NCBI RefSeq assembly: GCF_023502205.1
Contig: NZ_JAMFLG010000009.1
Location: 62,001-126,000 of the forward strand
DNA from: Aquiflexum sp. TKW24L
GTDB taxonomy: Bacteria > Bacteroidota > Bacteroidia > Cytophagales > Cyclobacteriaceae
Reading direction: 5' to 3'
DNA length: 64,000 nucleotides
Below the pieces are notes generated by a model. It saw nothing but the letters and a program-made list of their open reading frames with translations. It made no database searches and was not told the DNA's origin. Below, one piece after another: positions 34,856-43,545 of this stretch. Positions within the stretch are counted from its first letter, which is position 1. The number at the start of each line of letters is the position of its first letter. The position numbers were made by a program, and so were the translations under genes.

Positions 34856-34868
34856 ATTGGAAACCATC

Positions 34869-35408
34869 ATGGAAAATCCTTGGAAAACCAAATCCAAAGA
34901 AAATATATACGAAAATCCCTGGATCAAACTGGAGGAACACCAAGTGGTGAATCCATCCGGCAAAGACGGGATATACGGCAAGGTCACATTTAAGAATAAA
35001 GCATTGGCCATAGTCCCATTAGACAATGACTTCAATACCTGGCTTGTTGGACAGTATCGATACACTCTAGACGAGTATTCTTGGGAAATCCCCATGGGAG
35101 GAGGACCTGTTGAACAAGATGATTTGGATTCTGCAAAACGAGAGCTGAAAGAAGAAACAGGCCTTTCAGCTAAAAAATGGACCAAAATTATGAGAATACA
35201 TACTTCAAATTCTGTGACAGATGAAGAAGGCTTTGTTTTCATGGCAGAGGAACTCACCCTAGGAGAAACGGAATTTGAAGAGACTGAACAGCTACAGGTA
35301 CTCAAACTCCCCCTCAGTGAGGCCATCAAAAAAGTCATGGATGGAGAAATTACTGATGCAATCTCTGTGGCAGCACTATTGAAGGTAGCAAGGATTCTTA
35401 ATATTTGA
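34869..35408 (+). CDS. NUDIX hydrolase (ADP-ribose pyrophosphatase-like)
   Basis: A 179-residue NUDIX protein. The box reads GGGPVEQDDLDSAKRELKEETGL with the REL.EETG core, preceded by EIPMGGG as in ADP-ribose pyrophosphatases. The N-terminal strand SKENIYENPWIKLEEHQVVNPSGK also fits that subfamily. It would hydrolyse a nucleoside diphosphate linked to a sugar; ADP-ribose is the best guess. A TTG at 34857 would add four residues but overlaps the terminator tail, so ATG 34869 is used. The MATE gene follows after 17 nt, so the pair may be an operon. Confidence 0.85.
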   Translation: MENPWKTKSKENIYENPWIKLEEHQVVNPSGKDGIYGKVTFKNKALAIVPLDNDFNTWLVGQYRYTLDEYSWEIPMGGGPVEQDDLDSAKRELKEETGLSAKKWTKIMRIHTSNSVTDEEGFVFMAEELTLGETEFEETEQLQVLKLPLSEAIKKVMDGEITDAISVAALLKVARILNI

Positions 35409-35425
35409 TGTAGACTATTTCAAAG

Positions 35426-36793
35426 ATGAAGATTTCCAATTTCAAAGAAAATTTTTCTACCACTTTTTATCTTGCCTATCCTGTCATGCTCAGCCAGTTG
35501 GGTCAGGTATTGGTTGGAGTAGCGGATAGCATGATGGTAGGAAGGTTAGGAGCCATTCCCCTTGCGGCTGCTTCCTTAGCCAACAGTATTTTCTTTGTGG
35601 TTTTGATGTTTGGAATCGGCGTATCCATGGCAATGACTCCCTTGGTCGCTATGGCAGATGGGAATGGGAAGTCAAAGCGAATTTCCAGGTTATTTAACCA
35701 TGGTTTTACTATTAATATGGTAGGAGGGATAATGATGTTTTTTTTGATTTTGATGGCATCACCATTTCTCAAGCACCTCAACCAACCCGAGGAAGTCGTC
35801 ATTTTGGCAATTCCATATTTGGCGATAATTACTTTTTCTTTACTTCCTTTTATGTTTTTTCAGACATTCAAGCAATTTGCTGAGGGGCTGTCTCAAACCA
35901 AACAAGCGATGTATATCACCATTTTTTGTAATGGCATTAATGTGTTTTTGAATTGGGTGATGATCTATGGGAATCTTGGTTTTCCGGCTCTTGGATTAAA
36001 TGGAGCAGGTTGGGCTACATTGATTTCTAGGGTAATGATGGGATTAATGATGGCTTATTATGTTTGGAATTCAAAGCGCTATAAGCCTTACAGCCTGAGT
36101 TTGGGATTTAAAAAACTGTCTTTCCCCATGTTTTCCAAATTGATCAAAATCGGAGTACCGACCGGATTTCAATTTATATTTGAGGTTGGTGCATTCAGTG
36201 CTGCCGCTATCATGATGGGTTGGATCGGAGTGACTGCCCTTGCTGCACATCAGATCGCTATTAACCTTGCATCTATCAGCTATATGATGGCTTCCGGCCT
36301 TTCGACAGCAGCGATGATCAGGGTTGGGAATCAGTTGGGACGTAACGACATCAGGACACTTCGGGAGGCAGGATTTACGGTATTTGTAATGGTGGCTATT
36401 TTCATGAGTGTGGCAGCTGTCATCTTTATTGTATTTAGGGAATTTTTGCCTTCCCTGTATATTGACGATGTGTCGGTCATACAGATGAGTGCCACCTTGC
36501 TGATCATTGCAGGTTTTTTTCAATTGTCAGATGGGATACAGGTCGTTGGGCTCGGTGCTCTAAGAGGTATGTCCGATGTGAGGGTGCCAACTATAGTGAC
36601 CTTGGTGGCATATTGGGTGATAGGTTTGCCTTTGGGCTATGTATTGGCTTTTTCCTATGGTATGGAGGAAATTGGAATCTGGGTAGGACTACTGATCGGA
36701 CTGACAGTTACCGGGATCATGTTGCTTTACCGTTTTCATAAACTGAGCCAAAGGTTGCTTCTTAAACAAGGAAGCAATATTTCAGTGGCATAG
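35426..36793 (+). CDS. MATE family efflux transporter (NorM-type)
   Basis: A 455-residue, 12-helix multidrug and toxin extrusion protein in two pseudo-symmetric halves. The opening YPVMLSQLGQVLVGVADSMMVGRLGAIPLAAASLANS is the family signature of helix 1-2, and the second half repeats it with IGVPTGFQFIFEVGAFSAAAIMMGWIGVTALAAHQIAINLAS. It exports cationic drugs or metabolites by Na+ or H+ antiport in the inner membrane. It stands 17 nt after the NUDIX gene. Confidence 0.95.
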   Translation: MKISNFKENFSTTFYLAYPVMLSQLGQVLVGVADSMMVGRLGAIPLAAASLANSIFFVVLMFGIGVSMAMTPLVAMADGNGKSKRISRLFNHGFTINMVGGIMMFFLILMASPFLKHLNQPEEVVILAIPYLAIITFSLLPFMFFQTFKQFAEGLSQTKQAMYITIFCNGINVFLNWVMIYGNLGFPALGLNGAGWATLISRVMMGLMMAYYVWNSKRYKPYSLSLGFKKLSFPMFSKLIKIGVPTGFQFIFEVGAFSAAAIMMGWIGVTALAAHQIAINLASISYMMASGLSTAAMIRVGNQLGRNDIRTLREAGFTVFVMVAIFMSVAAVIFIVFREFLPSLYIDDVSVIQMSATLLIIAGFFQLSDGIQVVGLGALRGMSDVRVPTIVTLVAYWVIGLPLGYVLAFSYGMEEIGIWVGLLIGLTVTGIMLLYRFHKLSQRLLLKQGSNISVA

Positions 36794-36835
36794 TTTACCT
36801 TTTTAATATTGAGTTTTCTTTCTATTTTCCGAGAT

Positions 36836-36843
36836 TAAATTTG
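36836..36843 (+). promoter_or_regulatory. Candidate -7 element of the M24 peptidase gene
   Basis: TAAATTTG matches TAnnTTTG exactly; a TTG lies 24 nt upstream (36809-36811), slightly long. The ATG at 36853 would be within about 5 nt of the transcription start. Confidence 0.4.
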
Positions 36844-36852
36844 GAAACTGAT

Positions 36853-38208
36853 ATGAGAAAATTATTACTTGCATTTATTTTATTTGCTGGATTCATTGGA
36901 GTCCTTTCAGCGCAAACACCACATATTTTATCCCAAAGAGAACAGGCAGCTGTAATAGACTCTTGGTTGGAGGAACGAATCCAAACGCTTTTGCCCGCGC
37001 TGATGGACAGGTCAGATATCGATATGTGGGTAATCATATCGAGGGAGTACAATGAAGACCCTGTGATTAAGACTTTTTTGCCTGCCACATGGCATGCAGC
37101 AAGAAGAAGAACGATGTTGGTGTTGTACAAAGCGCCAGGTTCGGCCACTGTCGAAACCTATGCGGTAGCGAGATATGATGTCGGTAAATCTTTCAAAAAA
37201 GCTTGGGATCCCGATACACAACCTGACCAATGGAAGCGACTTTCAGAATTGATCGTGGAGAAAAACCCTAAAAAAATCGGATTGAATATTGCCAAGGATT
37301 TTGGGCATGCAGATGGGCTTAATGTGACCGAATACAATACCCTTAAGTCATATCTCCCTGAAAATTTCCAAAGCAAAATCACCTCTGCACAAAATCTTGC
37401 TGTTGGATGGTTGGAAACTCGTACTCCTTCCGAAATGGCAACCTATCGCCACCTCCAGACTATCGCCAATGACATCATTGCAGATGGGCTATCAGAAGAA
37501 GTGATTACGCCGGGTGTCACCACTACTGATGATGTGGTGTGGTGGTACAGAGAAAGAATCAAAGCACTTAAATTGGATACGTGGTTTCACCCTTCGGTCG
37601 ATATCCAAAGGGCAGATCCTGCATCACAGGGTCAGTTGAGGTCTTTCGCTGTCAAAGCAGATTCCGAGGTAATTATGCCAGGTGACATGCTTCACATAGA
37701 TTTTGGTATTTCTTACCTAAGGTTGAATACCGATACCCAGCAGCTTGCCTATGTATTGAAACTAGGAGAAAATGAGGTCCCTCAATACCTCAAAGATGCC
37801 ATGAAAGTCGGCAATGGACTTCAGGATATTCTTACTTCAAATTTTGTAACTGGGCGTACAGGAAATCAAATTCTTAAAGAAACCAGAAAAGGCATGGATG
37901 CCCAAGGGATCAAAGGCAGTATTTATTCTCATCCACTTGGCATTCATGGCCATGCGTCAGGTCCAACCATCGGAATGTGGGACAACCAAGGAGATACTCC
38001 GGGCGCAGGTGATTATCCTTTGTATCCAAATACTGTTTATGCAATTGAGCTCAATGCTGTTGTTTTTCTAAAGGAATGGAATAAAGAGCTGAGAGTGCAA
38101 TTGGAAGAAGGTGCCTATTTTGACGGAGAAAAAGTAACTTACTTAAATGGAAGGCAGGTCGAAATCATGCCGATTCCAAGGAAAAACGGATTTTTGGACA
38201 ATCCATAA
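36853..38208 (+). CDS. Secreted M24 family metallopeptidase (Xaa-Pro aminopeptidase-like)
   Basis: The 451-residue precursor has a signal peptide (MRKLLLAF...VLSAQ, 20 residues). An N-terminal creatinase-type domain is followed by the pita-bread M24 domain. Metal-ligand candidates are visible in MLHIDFGISY (Asp), SHPLGIHGHASGP (His), YAIELNAVV (Glu) and RVQLEEGAYF (Glu). The second canonical Asp position reads Asn in the HIDFG...LRLNTDTQQLAYV region, so metal coordination may differ from methionine aminopeptidase. It likely processes peptides in the periplasm. A TTG at 36841 is possible but ATG 36853 opens the signal peptide. It converges on the YhhN gene with an 11-nt gap and no terminator. 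Confidence 0.88.
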   Translation: MRKLLLAFILFAGFIGVLSAQTPHILSQREQAAVIDSWLEERIQTLLPALMDRSDIDMWVIISREYNEDPVIKTFLPATWHAARRRTMLVLYKAPGSATVETYAVARYDVGKSFKKAWDPDTQPDQWKRLSELIVEKNPKKIGLNIAKDFGHADGLNVTEYNTLKSYLPENFQSKITSAQNLAVGWLETRTPSEMATYRHLQTIANDIIADGLSEEVITPGVTTTDDVVWWYRERIKALKLDTWFHPSVDIQRADPASQGQLRSFAVKADSEVIMPGDMLHIDFGISYLRLNTDTQQLAYVLKLGENEVPQYLKDAMKVGNGLQDILTSNFVTGRTGNQILKETRKGMDAQGIKGSIYSHPLGIHGHASGPTIGMWDNQGDTPGAGDYPLYPNTVYAIELNAVVFLKEWNKELRVQLEEGAYFDGEKVTYLNGRQVEIMPIPRKNGFLDNP

Positions 38209-38219
38209 GTTTGCTTAAA

Positions 38220-38936
38220 TTATGATTTGACCGGAATCTCTTCGTTGGTTATTTCATCGATTTGGGTCAGAATCCCAAAACTGCAAAGGTAATGACCGCC
38301 GGAATAAAAAATAATAGCGATTGCGTATCTGATTTTATTGGTTGCGAACAGGTCAAAACCAGTAAGTGAAGCGCTTAGGATAAACAAAAAAGCTCCTATT
38401 GCTACTAGTACAAAACTTTTCCTGCTGACAAAAAACCTCCTGTTGATGGCCATAACAAAAGTACTGATCCCAAAAAAGGAATATAATAATCCTGGCAGAA
38501 AAAACTCATTGGTATATTCCAACACAATAGCTGCATAAATCCCCAAAACAAGAAATGCGAGTAATTCAGGCCATCTTTTTGAAAGAGATGGCCTTATACT
38601 TTGTTCTGAAAATTGCGTGGATAAATAAAACAAAAGTCCATAGCTGGTCTGGGCCACAATGAAAGTGCAGATTCCTATAGTTTTGAACAGACTTTCTTCA
38701 ATATCAAGAAGCATCAAAAAATCTCCTGTAAAGGAAAAGATTGTAGCTACTATCATCAAAGTCATTAAAGCATGAGGATTTTTTTTGAACTTCATCAAAA
38801 GTCCAAAAATCAAAATTGGAAGTGTCGATAGATTAAATAGAAAGAACCCAACCTTTAAATCCAAGAGAAGAAAGGCAATAGCCAATACTACGGTTGAGAT
38901 ATAAATGACAGTAAACTTGGTGTTCCAGACTAACAT
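38220..38936 (-). CDS. YhhN/TMEM86 family protein (putative lysoplasmalogenase)
   Basis: A 238-residue protein with about eight hydrophobic helices of PF07947. The family acidic residues lie in FSFTGDFLMLLD and in AIGAFLFILSASLTGFD. Eukaryotic TMEM86B hydrolyses the vinyl-ether bond of lysoplasmalogens; bacterial YhhN members, including one from Legionella, have the same activity reported. Whether this organism makes plasmalogens is unknown, so the reaction is tentative. Stand-alone minus-strand gene. Confidence 0.88.
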   Translation of the reverse strand: MLVWNTKFTVIYISTVVLAIAFLLLDLKVGFFLFNLSTLPILIFGLLMKFKKNPHALMTLMIVATIFSFTGDFLMLLDIEESLFKTIGICTFIVAQTSYGLLFYLSTQFSEQSIRPSLSKRWPELLAFLVLGIYAAIVLEYTNEFFLPGLLYSFFGISTFVMAINRRFFVSRKSFVLVAIGAFLFILSASLTGFDLFATNKIRYAIAIIFYSGGHYLCSFGILTQIDEITNEEIPVKS

Positions 38937-39117
38937 TTAGAGAATCAATTGATAATCGAATCTAAAAATAATCTTTAAAAACAAAATAAAATATTTTAAT
39001 TGCAAAAAAAGTTGTTAAAAAATTTTAATAATTCATATTAAACCAATTAATTTAACTTTTTGATAAAAATTTTATGAAATTGGTAATTTTTACTTTTTTG
39101 ATTATAATATTACTGGG

Positions 39118-40299
39118 TTATGCACTGAACGTGGTTTTTTTTTGGGTATTTCTCAAGAAAAGCAGTATAACAAATGCGATTAATGAAAATATACCAGCTA
39201 TCGAAAAAACCAATGGGAAATTGCCTGATTTGTTGGCATACACATAGCCTGATACCAAAGCTCCAACGCCAATTCCTGATTCCAAGGCGATATACATGGT
39301 TGCCAATGCCCTACCCCTAAACTGATCCAAAGAAAGGTCTATTGTCCATGCTGAGATAGTCGGGGAATTCATACCAACCGATGCACCGAAAATTACTCCA
39401 CCAAAAAGAAACATGGCTTTTGATTCTGCAAATCCGATCAGAAACATTGATACTCCCATAGAAAGGCAGGCCACCAGCATCACAGGGATTCTGCCATATT
39501 TGTCAGAAGCCCTGCCCGCTATGATTCTGATTCCTAATGAAGAAAGCGTGAATACAGCAAAGAAAAGCCCTTTGTTCAAAATTCCTAAATGCTCTGAAAA
39601 ATCCGGAACGATCGTAAGTACGGCCCCGAATGAAAAAACTGTCAGAAATAAAACAAGAGAAGGAGCCAAAACTCTTTTTTCTATCAATTCATCCCGCTTC
39701 AATTTCAATAACCTTGGATGGAATTTTTCAGGCTGTGAGACAGTCTCCTTCAATCTGATCAAAATCAGAATCGAAAGAATGGCTGTAAAAGCAGACGTAT
39801 AAAAAAGAGGCTGAATCCCCCAAATAGAACCGATATATCCACCCGTAGCCGGACCCGCAGCCATTCCTAACGAACCAAACAAGGATTGGATTCCCATTGC
39901 TTCACCTCTTCTGGTAAATGGAACAATATCCGCAACATAGGCTGAAATACCTGTTGGAGTGAAGCCTGTTGAGAATCCATGCATAAACCGCAAAAAAAGA
40001 AATCCTGCTACCGAAGTAATAATAGGATAGGCTAAGCTGGCGATGATACATACAACAGCACCAAAAACCATCACCGGAATCCGTCCGATTTTGTCTGCCA
40101 ACTTACCGCTAAAAGGTCTAGAAAGTCCTGCTGAAAGTGTAAATAAAGCAATGATCAACCCTTTATAATCCTCCCCACCCAACGAACTCAAATAGGAGGG
40201 AAGCTCCGGAATGATCATGTTGAAGCTGGAAAAAAACAAAAATGAACTCAAGCAGAGGAGAAAATAATCCAATGTAAAGAATGGAGGTAAAAATCTCAT
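39118..40299 (-). CDS. MFS family transporter
   Basis: A 393-residue, 12-helix major facilitator. The loop 2-3 motif is present as GLSRPFSGKLADKIGRIPVMVFGA and again in the second half as IIAGRASDKYGRIPVMLVA. The region FMHGFSTGFTPTGISAYVADIVPFTRRGEAMGIQ is typical of drug or metabolite exporters of the DHA1 kind. Substrate unknown. It lies 73 nt beyond prfB in the direction of transcription, with a hairpin between them that may terminate prfB or attenuate read-through. Confidence 0.92.
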   Translation of the reverse strand: MRFLPPFFTLDYFLLCLSSFLFFSSFNMIIPELPSYLSSLGGEDYKGLIIALFTLSAGLSRPFSGKLADKIGRIPVMVFGAVVCIIASLAYPIITSVAGFLFLRFMHGFSTGFTPTGISAYVADIVPFTRRGEAMGIQSLFGSLGMAAGPATGGYIGSIWGIQPLFYTSAFTAILSILILIRLKETVSQPEKFHPRLLKLKRDELIEKRVLAPSLVLFLTVFSFGAVLTIVPDFSEHLGILNKGLFFAVFTLSSLGIRIIAGRASDKYGRIPVMLVACLSMGVSMFLIGFAESKAMFLFGGVIFGASVGMNSPTISAWTIDLSLDQFRGRALATMYIALESGIGVGALVSGYVYANKSGNFPLVFSIAGIFSLIAFVILLFLRNTQKKTTFSA

Positions 40300-40315
40300 G
40301 AAGGAGTTATGTTAG

Positions 40316-40359
40316 AAATAAAACAATCCTGATCCAGAACCTGTCTGAATCAGGATTGT
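40316..40359 (-). terminator. Terminator or attenuator between prfB and the MFS gene
   Basis: An 11-bp perfect inverted repeat ACAATCCTGAT (40323-40333) / ATCAGGATTGT (40349-40359) with a further 4-bp inner stem; read on the minus strand it ends in TTTTATTT. It stops 17 nt before the MFS start codon. Confidence 0.65.
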
Positions 40360-40372
40360 CAAGTTAAAAAGG

Positions 40373-41474
40373 TCAATCTTGGCTGGCTTCTTCTTCGCTT
40401 TGTGCAAGTAAAAATGCCTTAATAAACTCATTGATATTCCCATCAAGTACACTTTGGGTATCTGATGTTTCGTAGCCGGTTCTGGCGTCTTTTACCAATT
40501 TGTAAGGATGGAGGACGTAATTTCTAATCTGAGAACCAAAGTCAATCCTCAGTTTACCTGATTCTACTTTAGCCCGCTCTGCATTCCTCTTCTCCATCTC
40601 CATCTGATAAAGCCTAGACTTCAACATCTGCATGGCTTTTTCTCTATTAGCAAGCTGAGAACGCTCAATCTGACAGACTACCACGATTCCTGTTGGTTTG
40701 TGGGTCAGCTGGACCTTGGTTTCGACCTTGTTTACATTCTGTCCACCTGCACCACCTGAGCGTGATGTATGTAGCTCAACATCTGCAGGATTGATGTCAA
40801 TCTCAATGGTATCATCTACCTCGGGATAGGCATATACTGAAGCAAATGAAGTATGTCTTCTTCCATTACTATCAAAAGGCGAAATCCTAACCAAACGGTG
40901 AACACCGATCTCAGATTTTAGGAAGCCATATGCCAAAGGACCTTCAAATTCCAAGGTACAGGATTTGATTCCGGCTACTTCACCTTCCTGCAAATCCACT
41001 TCACGAACTTTATACCCATTTTTTTCGCCCCACATGATATACATTCTCATCAAGATCGAAGCCCAATCGTTACTTTCAGTTCCGCCGGCTCCGGGGTTGA
41101 TTTCAAGCACTGCATTGAGTTGGTCCTCCTCGCTGCTGAGCATTTTTTTGAGTTCGAGGTCTTCCACCTCTCCCAAAACTTCTTTGTATTCGGATTTCAT
41201 TTCCTCTTCGGAAACTTCATCTGAAGAATAAAAGTCGAACAATACTTCGAGATCCTGAAGGCTGGTTTCCAATTTCTCAAAAGGGGAGGTCCAAGTTTTT
41301 TTGGCTTGGATTTGCTTCATTATTTTCTCCGCTTCTTCGGAATCATTCCAGAAACCGGCCTGTGATGAAACAGCCTCTAAATCTTCTATTTCTGCTTTCT
41401 TCTTATCGTAGTCAAAGATACCTCCTCAAAGCCGAAACGCGGGCTCTCAAGTCTTTCAACTGGTCTGATGTCAT
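40373..41474 (-). CDS. prfB: Peptide chain release factor 2, expressed by programmed +1 frameshift
   Basis: RF2 ends translation at UGA and UAA. The gene is two overlapping frames. Frame 0 starts at ATG 41474 ([20 protein letters not shown], 20 codons) and meets an in-frame TGA at 41414-41412. A +1 shift that skips one T gives [14 protein letters not shown] and continues to the stop at 40373, total 366 residues. SPF (198-200) is the stop-codon recognition tripeptide and GGQ (243-245) the catalytic loop, in the expected places. Scarce RF2 favours the shift, so the protein controls its own level. The shift signal is annotated separately. Without it, only a 315-residue fragment starting at an internal ATG would be called. 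Confidence 0.97.
41408..41426 (-). promoter_or_regulatory. prfB: prfB programmed frameshift signal
   Basis: Read on the minus strand: AGG AGG TAT CTT TGA C. The Shine-Dalgarno-like AGGAGG sits three nt before the slippery CTT TGA, the same spacing as in Escherichia coli. Established mechanism: pairing with the anti-SD of 16S rRNA pushes the ribosome +1 at CUU when RF2 is low. Confidence 0.97.
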
Positions 41475-41534
41475 AATTTATTTAGTTTTTGAGGTGCAAA
41501 AGTCGTAAAAAATCCCCGGTTTACCTATTCGGAT

Positions 41535-42059
41535 TCAATCTCCATACAGAATAATAAGCTGTATTTTATTGTCACCTTTGTGTTTGAACTCTTTATACTT
41601 GAGTTTGGATATCACATATCCTCCTGCCAAAAGCCCGACTGGCAAAGCCCAAGAATCTTCCAATTGTTTTAAGTCTCCTTGATGATAAAGGCTGTTGACA
41701 GTATTGACAAGAAGAAAAATAACTCCTGCACCCATGCTCAGGTAGGAAAGATTTCTAATCGTATGGTTTCTTGGGTCCTTGTTGCGGATATCGACCACGG
41801 TGATTTCCTTAGGTTGGAGCACATTTTCAGAAAGGACGATGATGTCTGTTTTGATATCGACGATCACATCAGTGACATAATAATCAAACTTGGTGGACTT
41901 GTACGTTATTTCCTCACCGATCTGAAATCGGAGGGCAGTTTTGGTATTAGAACCCTTTTGAAGAAGGATAAATTTTTGGGAATAGGAATGATTGGCCAAT
42001 GAAAACCAAAGTATCAGGGCAATGAGGGATACTTTGGATTTGAAAAAGGTTCTTTTCAT
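41535..42059 (-). CDS. Exported protein of unknown function
   Basis: The 174-residue protein has a signal peptide (residues 1-27, ending SYSQ). A soluble part follows (FILLQKGSNTKTALRFQIGEEITYKSTKFDYYVTDVIVDIKTDIIVLSENVLQPKEITVVDIRN), reading like two small beta-domains. Two hydrophobic stretches (about 110-122 and 138-152) may span the inner membrane. I do not recognise a family. The gene is 61 nt upstream of prfB on the same strand. Confidence 0.7.
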   Translation of the reverse strand: MKRTFFKSKVSLIALILWFSLANHSYSQKFILLQKGSNTKTALRFQIGEEITYKSTKFDYYVTDVIVDIKTDIIVLSENVLQPKEITVVDIRNKDPRNHTIRNLSYLSMGAGVIFLLVNTVNSLYHQGDLKQLEDSWALPVGLLAGGYVISKLKYKEFKHKGDNKIQLIILYGD

Positions 42060-42172
42060 GCAATCGGCCTTATTGGTGCTATTAGTTAAAACGGAATTCT
42101 CGGAAAGATTTCTATTCTCAAATAGAAGATTTTAGGCTAATATAAGGAAATGAGTGTAATTATGAATTTAAC

Positions 42173-42301
42173 TTATTTCCATTCATCACGGAGCTTTTGC
42201 TGAATTTTTACAGGATCTTCAGCCAGATTGATTATTCCTGAAAATTTTGATGCTTCAAATCCTTTTTTCTTTTTACTGGTAATAGTCAGGGTTTTTTGCA
42301 T
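42173..42301 (-). CDS. Small 42-residue basic protein, antitoxin-like, unpartnered
   Basis: ATG 42301 opens 42 codons. The product starts with a Lys-rich strand (TLTITSKKKKGFEASKFSG) and ends in EDPVKIQQKLRDEWK, a tail of the kind seen in short type II antitoxins. AGGAGG stands immediately before it (2-nt spacing), notable in a genome that hardly uses Shine-Dalgarno sites, although the spacing is shorter than optimal. No toxin-sized ORF lies on either side. It may be an orphan antitoxin or a remnant. No family is firmly recognised. Confidence 0.5.
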   Translation of the reverse strand: MQKTLTITSKKKKGFEASKFSGIINLAEDPVKIQQKLRDEWK

Positions 42302-42418
42302 TTCCTCCTTCGTAGAACCCTTTTTGATAATTATTACCAGATGATTTAAATTTTATATAGAGATAATTTAAACGATGAAATTCCTGATGTCCTTCTATCA
42401 AGGATTGTTTTTGATTTC
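42302..42418. other. Gap between the small ORF and the ilvE terminator, no gene seen
   Basis: Together with 42060-42172 this makes up the intergenic space around the 42-codon ORF. It is AT-rich. On the minus strand a stop-free stretch runs into the small ORF in another frame (about 42400 to 42270), but it has no plausible start or recognisable sequence. Confidence 0.3.
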
Positions 42419-42444
42419 AAAAAAAACCAACCATAGGTGGTTTT
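42419..42444 (-). terminator. Intrinsic terminator of ilvE
   Basis: On the minus strand: AAAACCACC, 3-nt loop, GGTTGGTTTT (one bulged base) and a T-run of at least six, 30 nt after the ilvE stop. Confidence 0.75.
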
Positions 42445-42473
42445 CAAAATTATGATTCAATTTCAAATCTCTT

Positions 42474-43541
42474 TTACAATTTGATAATCCAACCACGTTT
42501 GTCTTCTTTTTTGCCATACTTGATTTCATCGAGGGTTTTTTGGACCTGATGGGAGAAGGCATAGGATGGCTTTTCTGGAAGGATATAATCCTGTCCATGG
42601 ATATTAATTTTGAAAATATGTGCAATCGTTGCTGCAGTTCCTGTTCCAAAAGCGTCCTGAAGTTTTCCTTCTACAAGGGCTTTCTCCAATTCGGTCACAC
42701 TCAAAAAACGCTCCTCTACAGGATATCCCATTTCTTTTGCAATGGACAAGACAGAATCTCTGGTGATTCCTTTCAGGATAGTCCCGGTGTGGGTCGGTGC
42801 TGTGATGATGGTGTCATTGATCATAAACATGACATTCATGGTACCACTTTCTTCGATGAATTGATGGGATTTGCCATCTGTCCAAAGCAATTGGTCGTAG
42901 CCTTCTTTTTGGGCCAAAAGAGCTGGATACAGCGAGCCTGCATAGTTGCCCGCAGCTTTTGCCTGTCCTGTACCCCCTTCAATGGCCCTGGTATATTTCT
43001 GCTCGACCTTTACTGCCACAGGCTTGGAATAATAGTTTCCAACAGGGCAGGTGAAGATCATAAACTTATATTTTTCTGATGGTCTGACACCGATATAGTC
43101 ATCTGTAGCAAAAACAAATGGCCTGATATACAATGAATAACCGGGTTTATTTGGAATCCAAGCCCTGTCCAGATCCAACAGTGTCATCAATCCTTCCATA
43201 AAAATTTCTTCAGGAACTTCAGGAATACACATTCTTCTGGCGGATTCATTCAACCTTTTTTGGTTGGCATCTGCTCTGAAAAGTAAGATTTCACCTTCCT
43301 CATTTTTATAGGCTTTCATTCCTTCGAAAATAGATTGTCCATAATGAAGGGTGGCATTGGAAGGGCTGATGGCAAGTGGCGCGTATGGCTCAATGCGGAG
43401 GTCTGTCCATTCGCCATCAATAAAATCAGCCACAAACATGTGGTCACTGATCGTTTTGCCGAAAACCAAGTTGTCAAAATCCGTCTCTTTAAGCCTGGAT
43501 TTAGCAGTTTTGGTGATATCTATCTGTAATGCTGTTTTCAT
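42474..43541 (-). CDS. ilvE: Branched-chain amino acid aminotransferase
   Basis: A 355-residue fold-type IV PLP enzyme of the longer (BCAT1/2-like) subgroup. The PLP lysine is in the block GGTGQAKAAGNYAGSLYPA. NATLHYGQSIFEGMKAYKN, FRADANQKRLNESARRMCIP and FGTGTAATI are signature strings. It makes and degrades leucine, isoleucine and valine by transamination with glutamate; in Bacteroidota it also supplies iso-branched fatty acid precursors. ATG 43541 is used rather than a TTG at 43577 because it leaves a clean 4-nt gap to the upstream adenosyltransferase gene, with which it forms an operon. Confidence 0.95.
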   Translation of the reverse strand: MKTALQIDITKTAKSRLKETDFDNLVFGKTISDHMFVADFIDGEWTDLRIEPYAPLAISPSNATLHYGQSIFEGMKAYKNEEGEILLFRADANQKRLNESARRMCIPEVPEEIFMEGLMTLLDLDRAWIPNKPGYSLYIRPFVFATDDYIGVRPSEKYKFMIFTCPVGNYYSKPVAVKVEQKYTRAIEGGTGQAKAAGNYAGSLYPALLAQKEGYDQLLWTDGKSHQFIEESGTMNVMFMINDTIITAPTHTGTILKGITRDSVLSIAKEMGYPVEERFLSVTELEKALVEGKLQDAFGTGTAATIAHIFKINIHGQDYILPEKPSYAFSHQVQKTLDEIKYGKKEDKRGWIIKL

Positions 43542-43545
43542 GGTA

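Noticed and set aside
39074-39247. Plus-strand 57-codon ORF with a hydrophobic N-terminus beside the MFS gene
   Set aside because: Most of it is antisense to the last membrane helix of the MFS gene, whose shadow is naturally hydrophobic. No RBS or convincing promoter.
40373-41320. prfB as a 315-residue protein from the internal ATG
   Set aside because: The upstream 31 codons plus frame-0 leader with the frameshift signal reconstruct a full-length RF2.
42540-43079. Plus-strand ORF of 179 codons inside ilvE
   Set aside because: Antisense to a complete and conserved aminotransferase; no family features.
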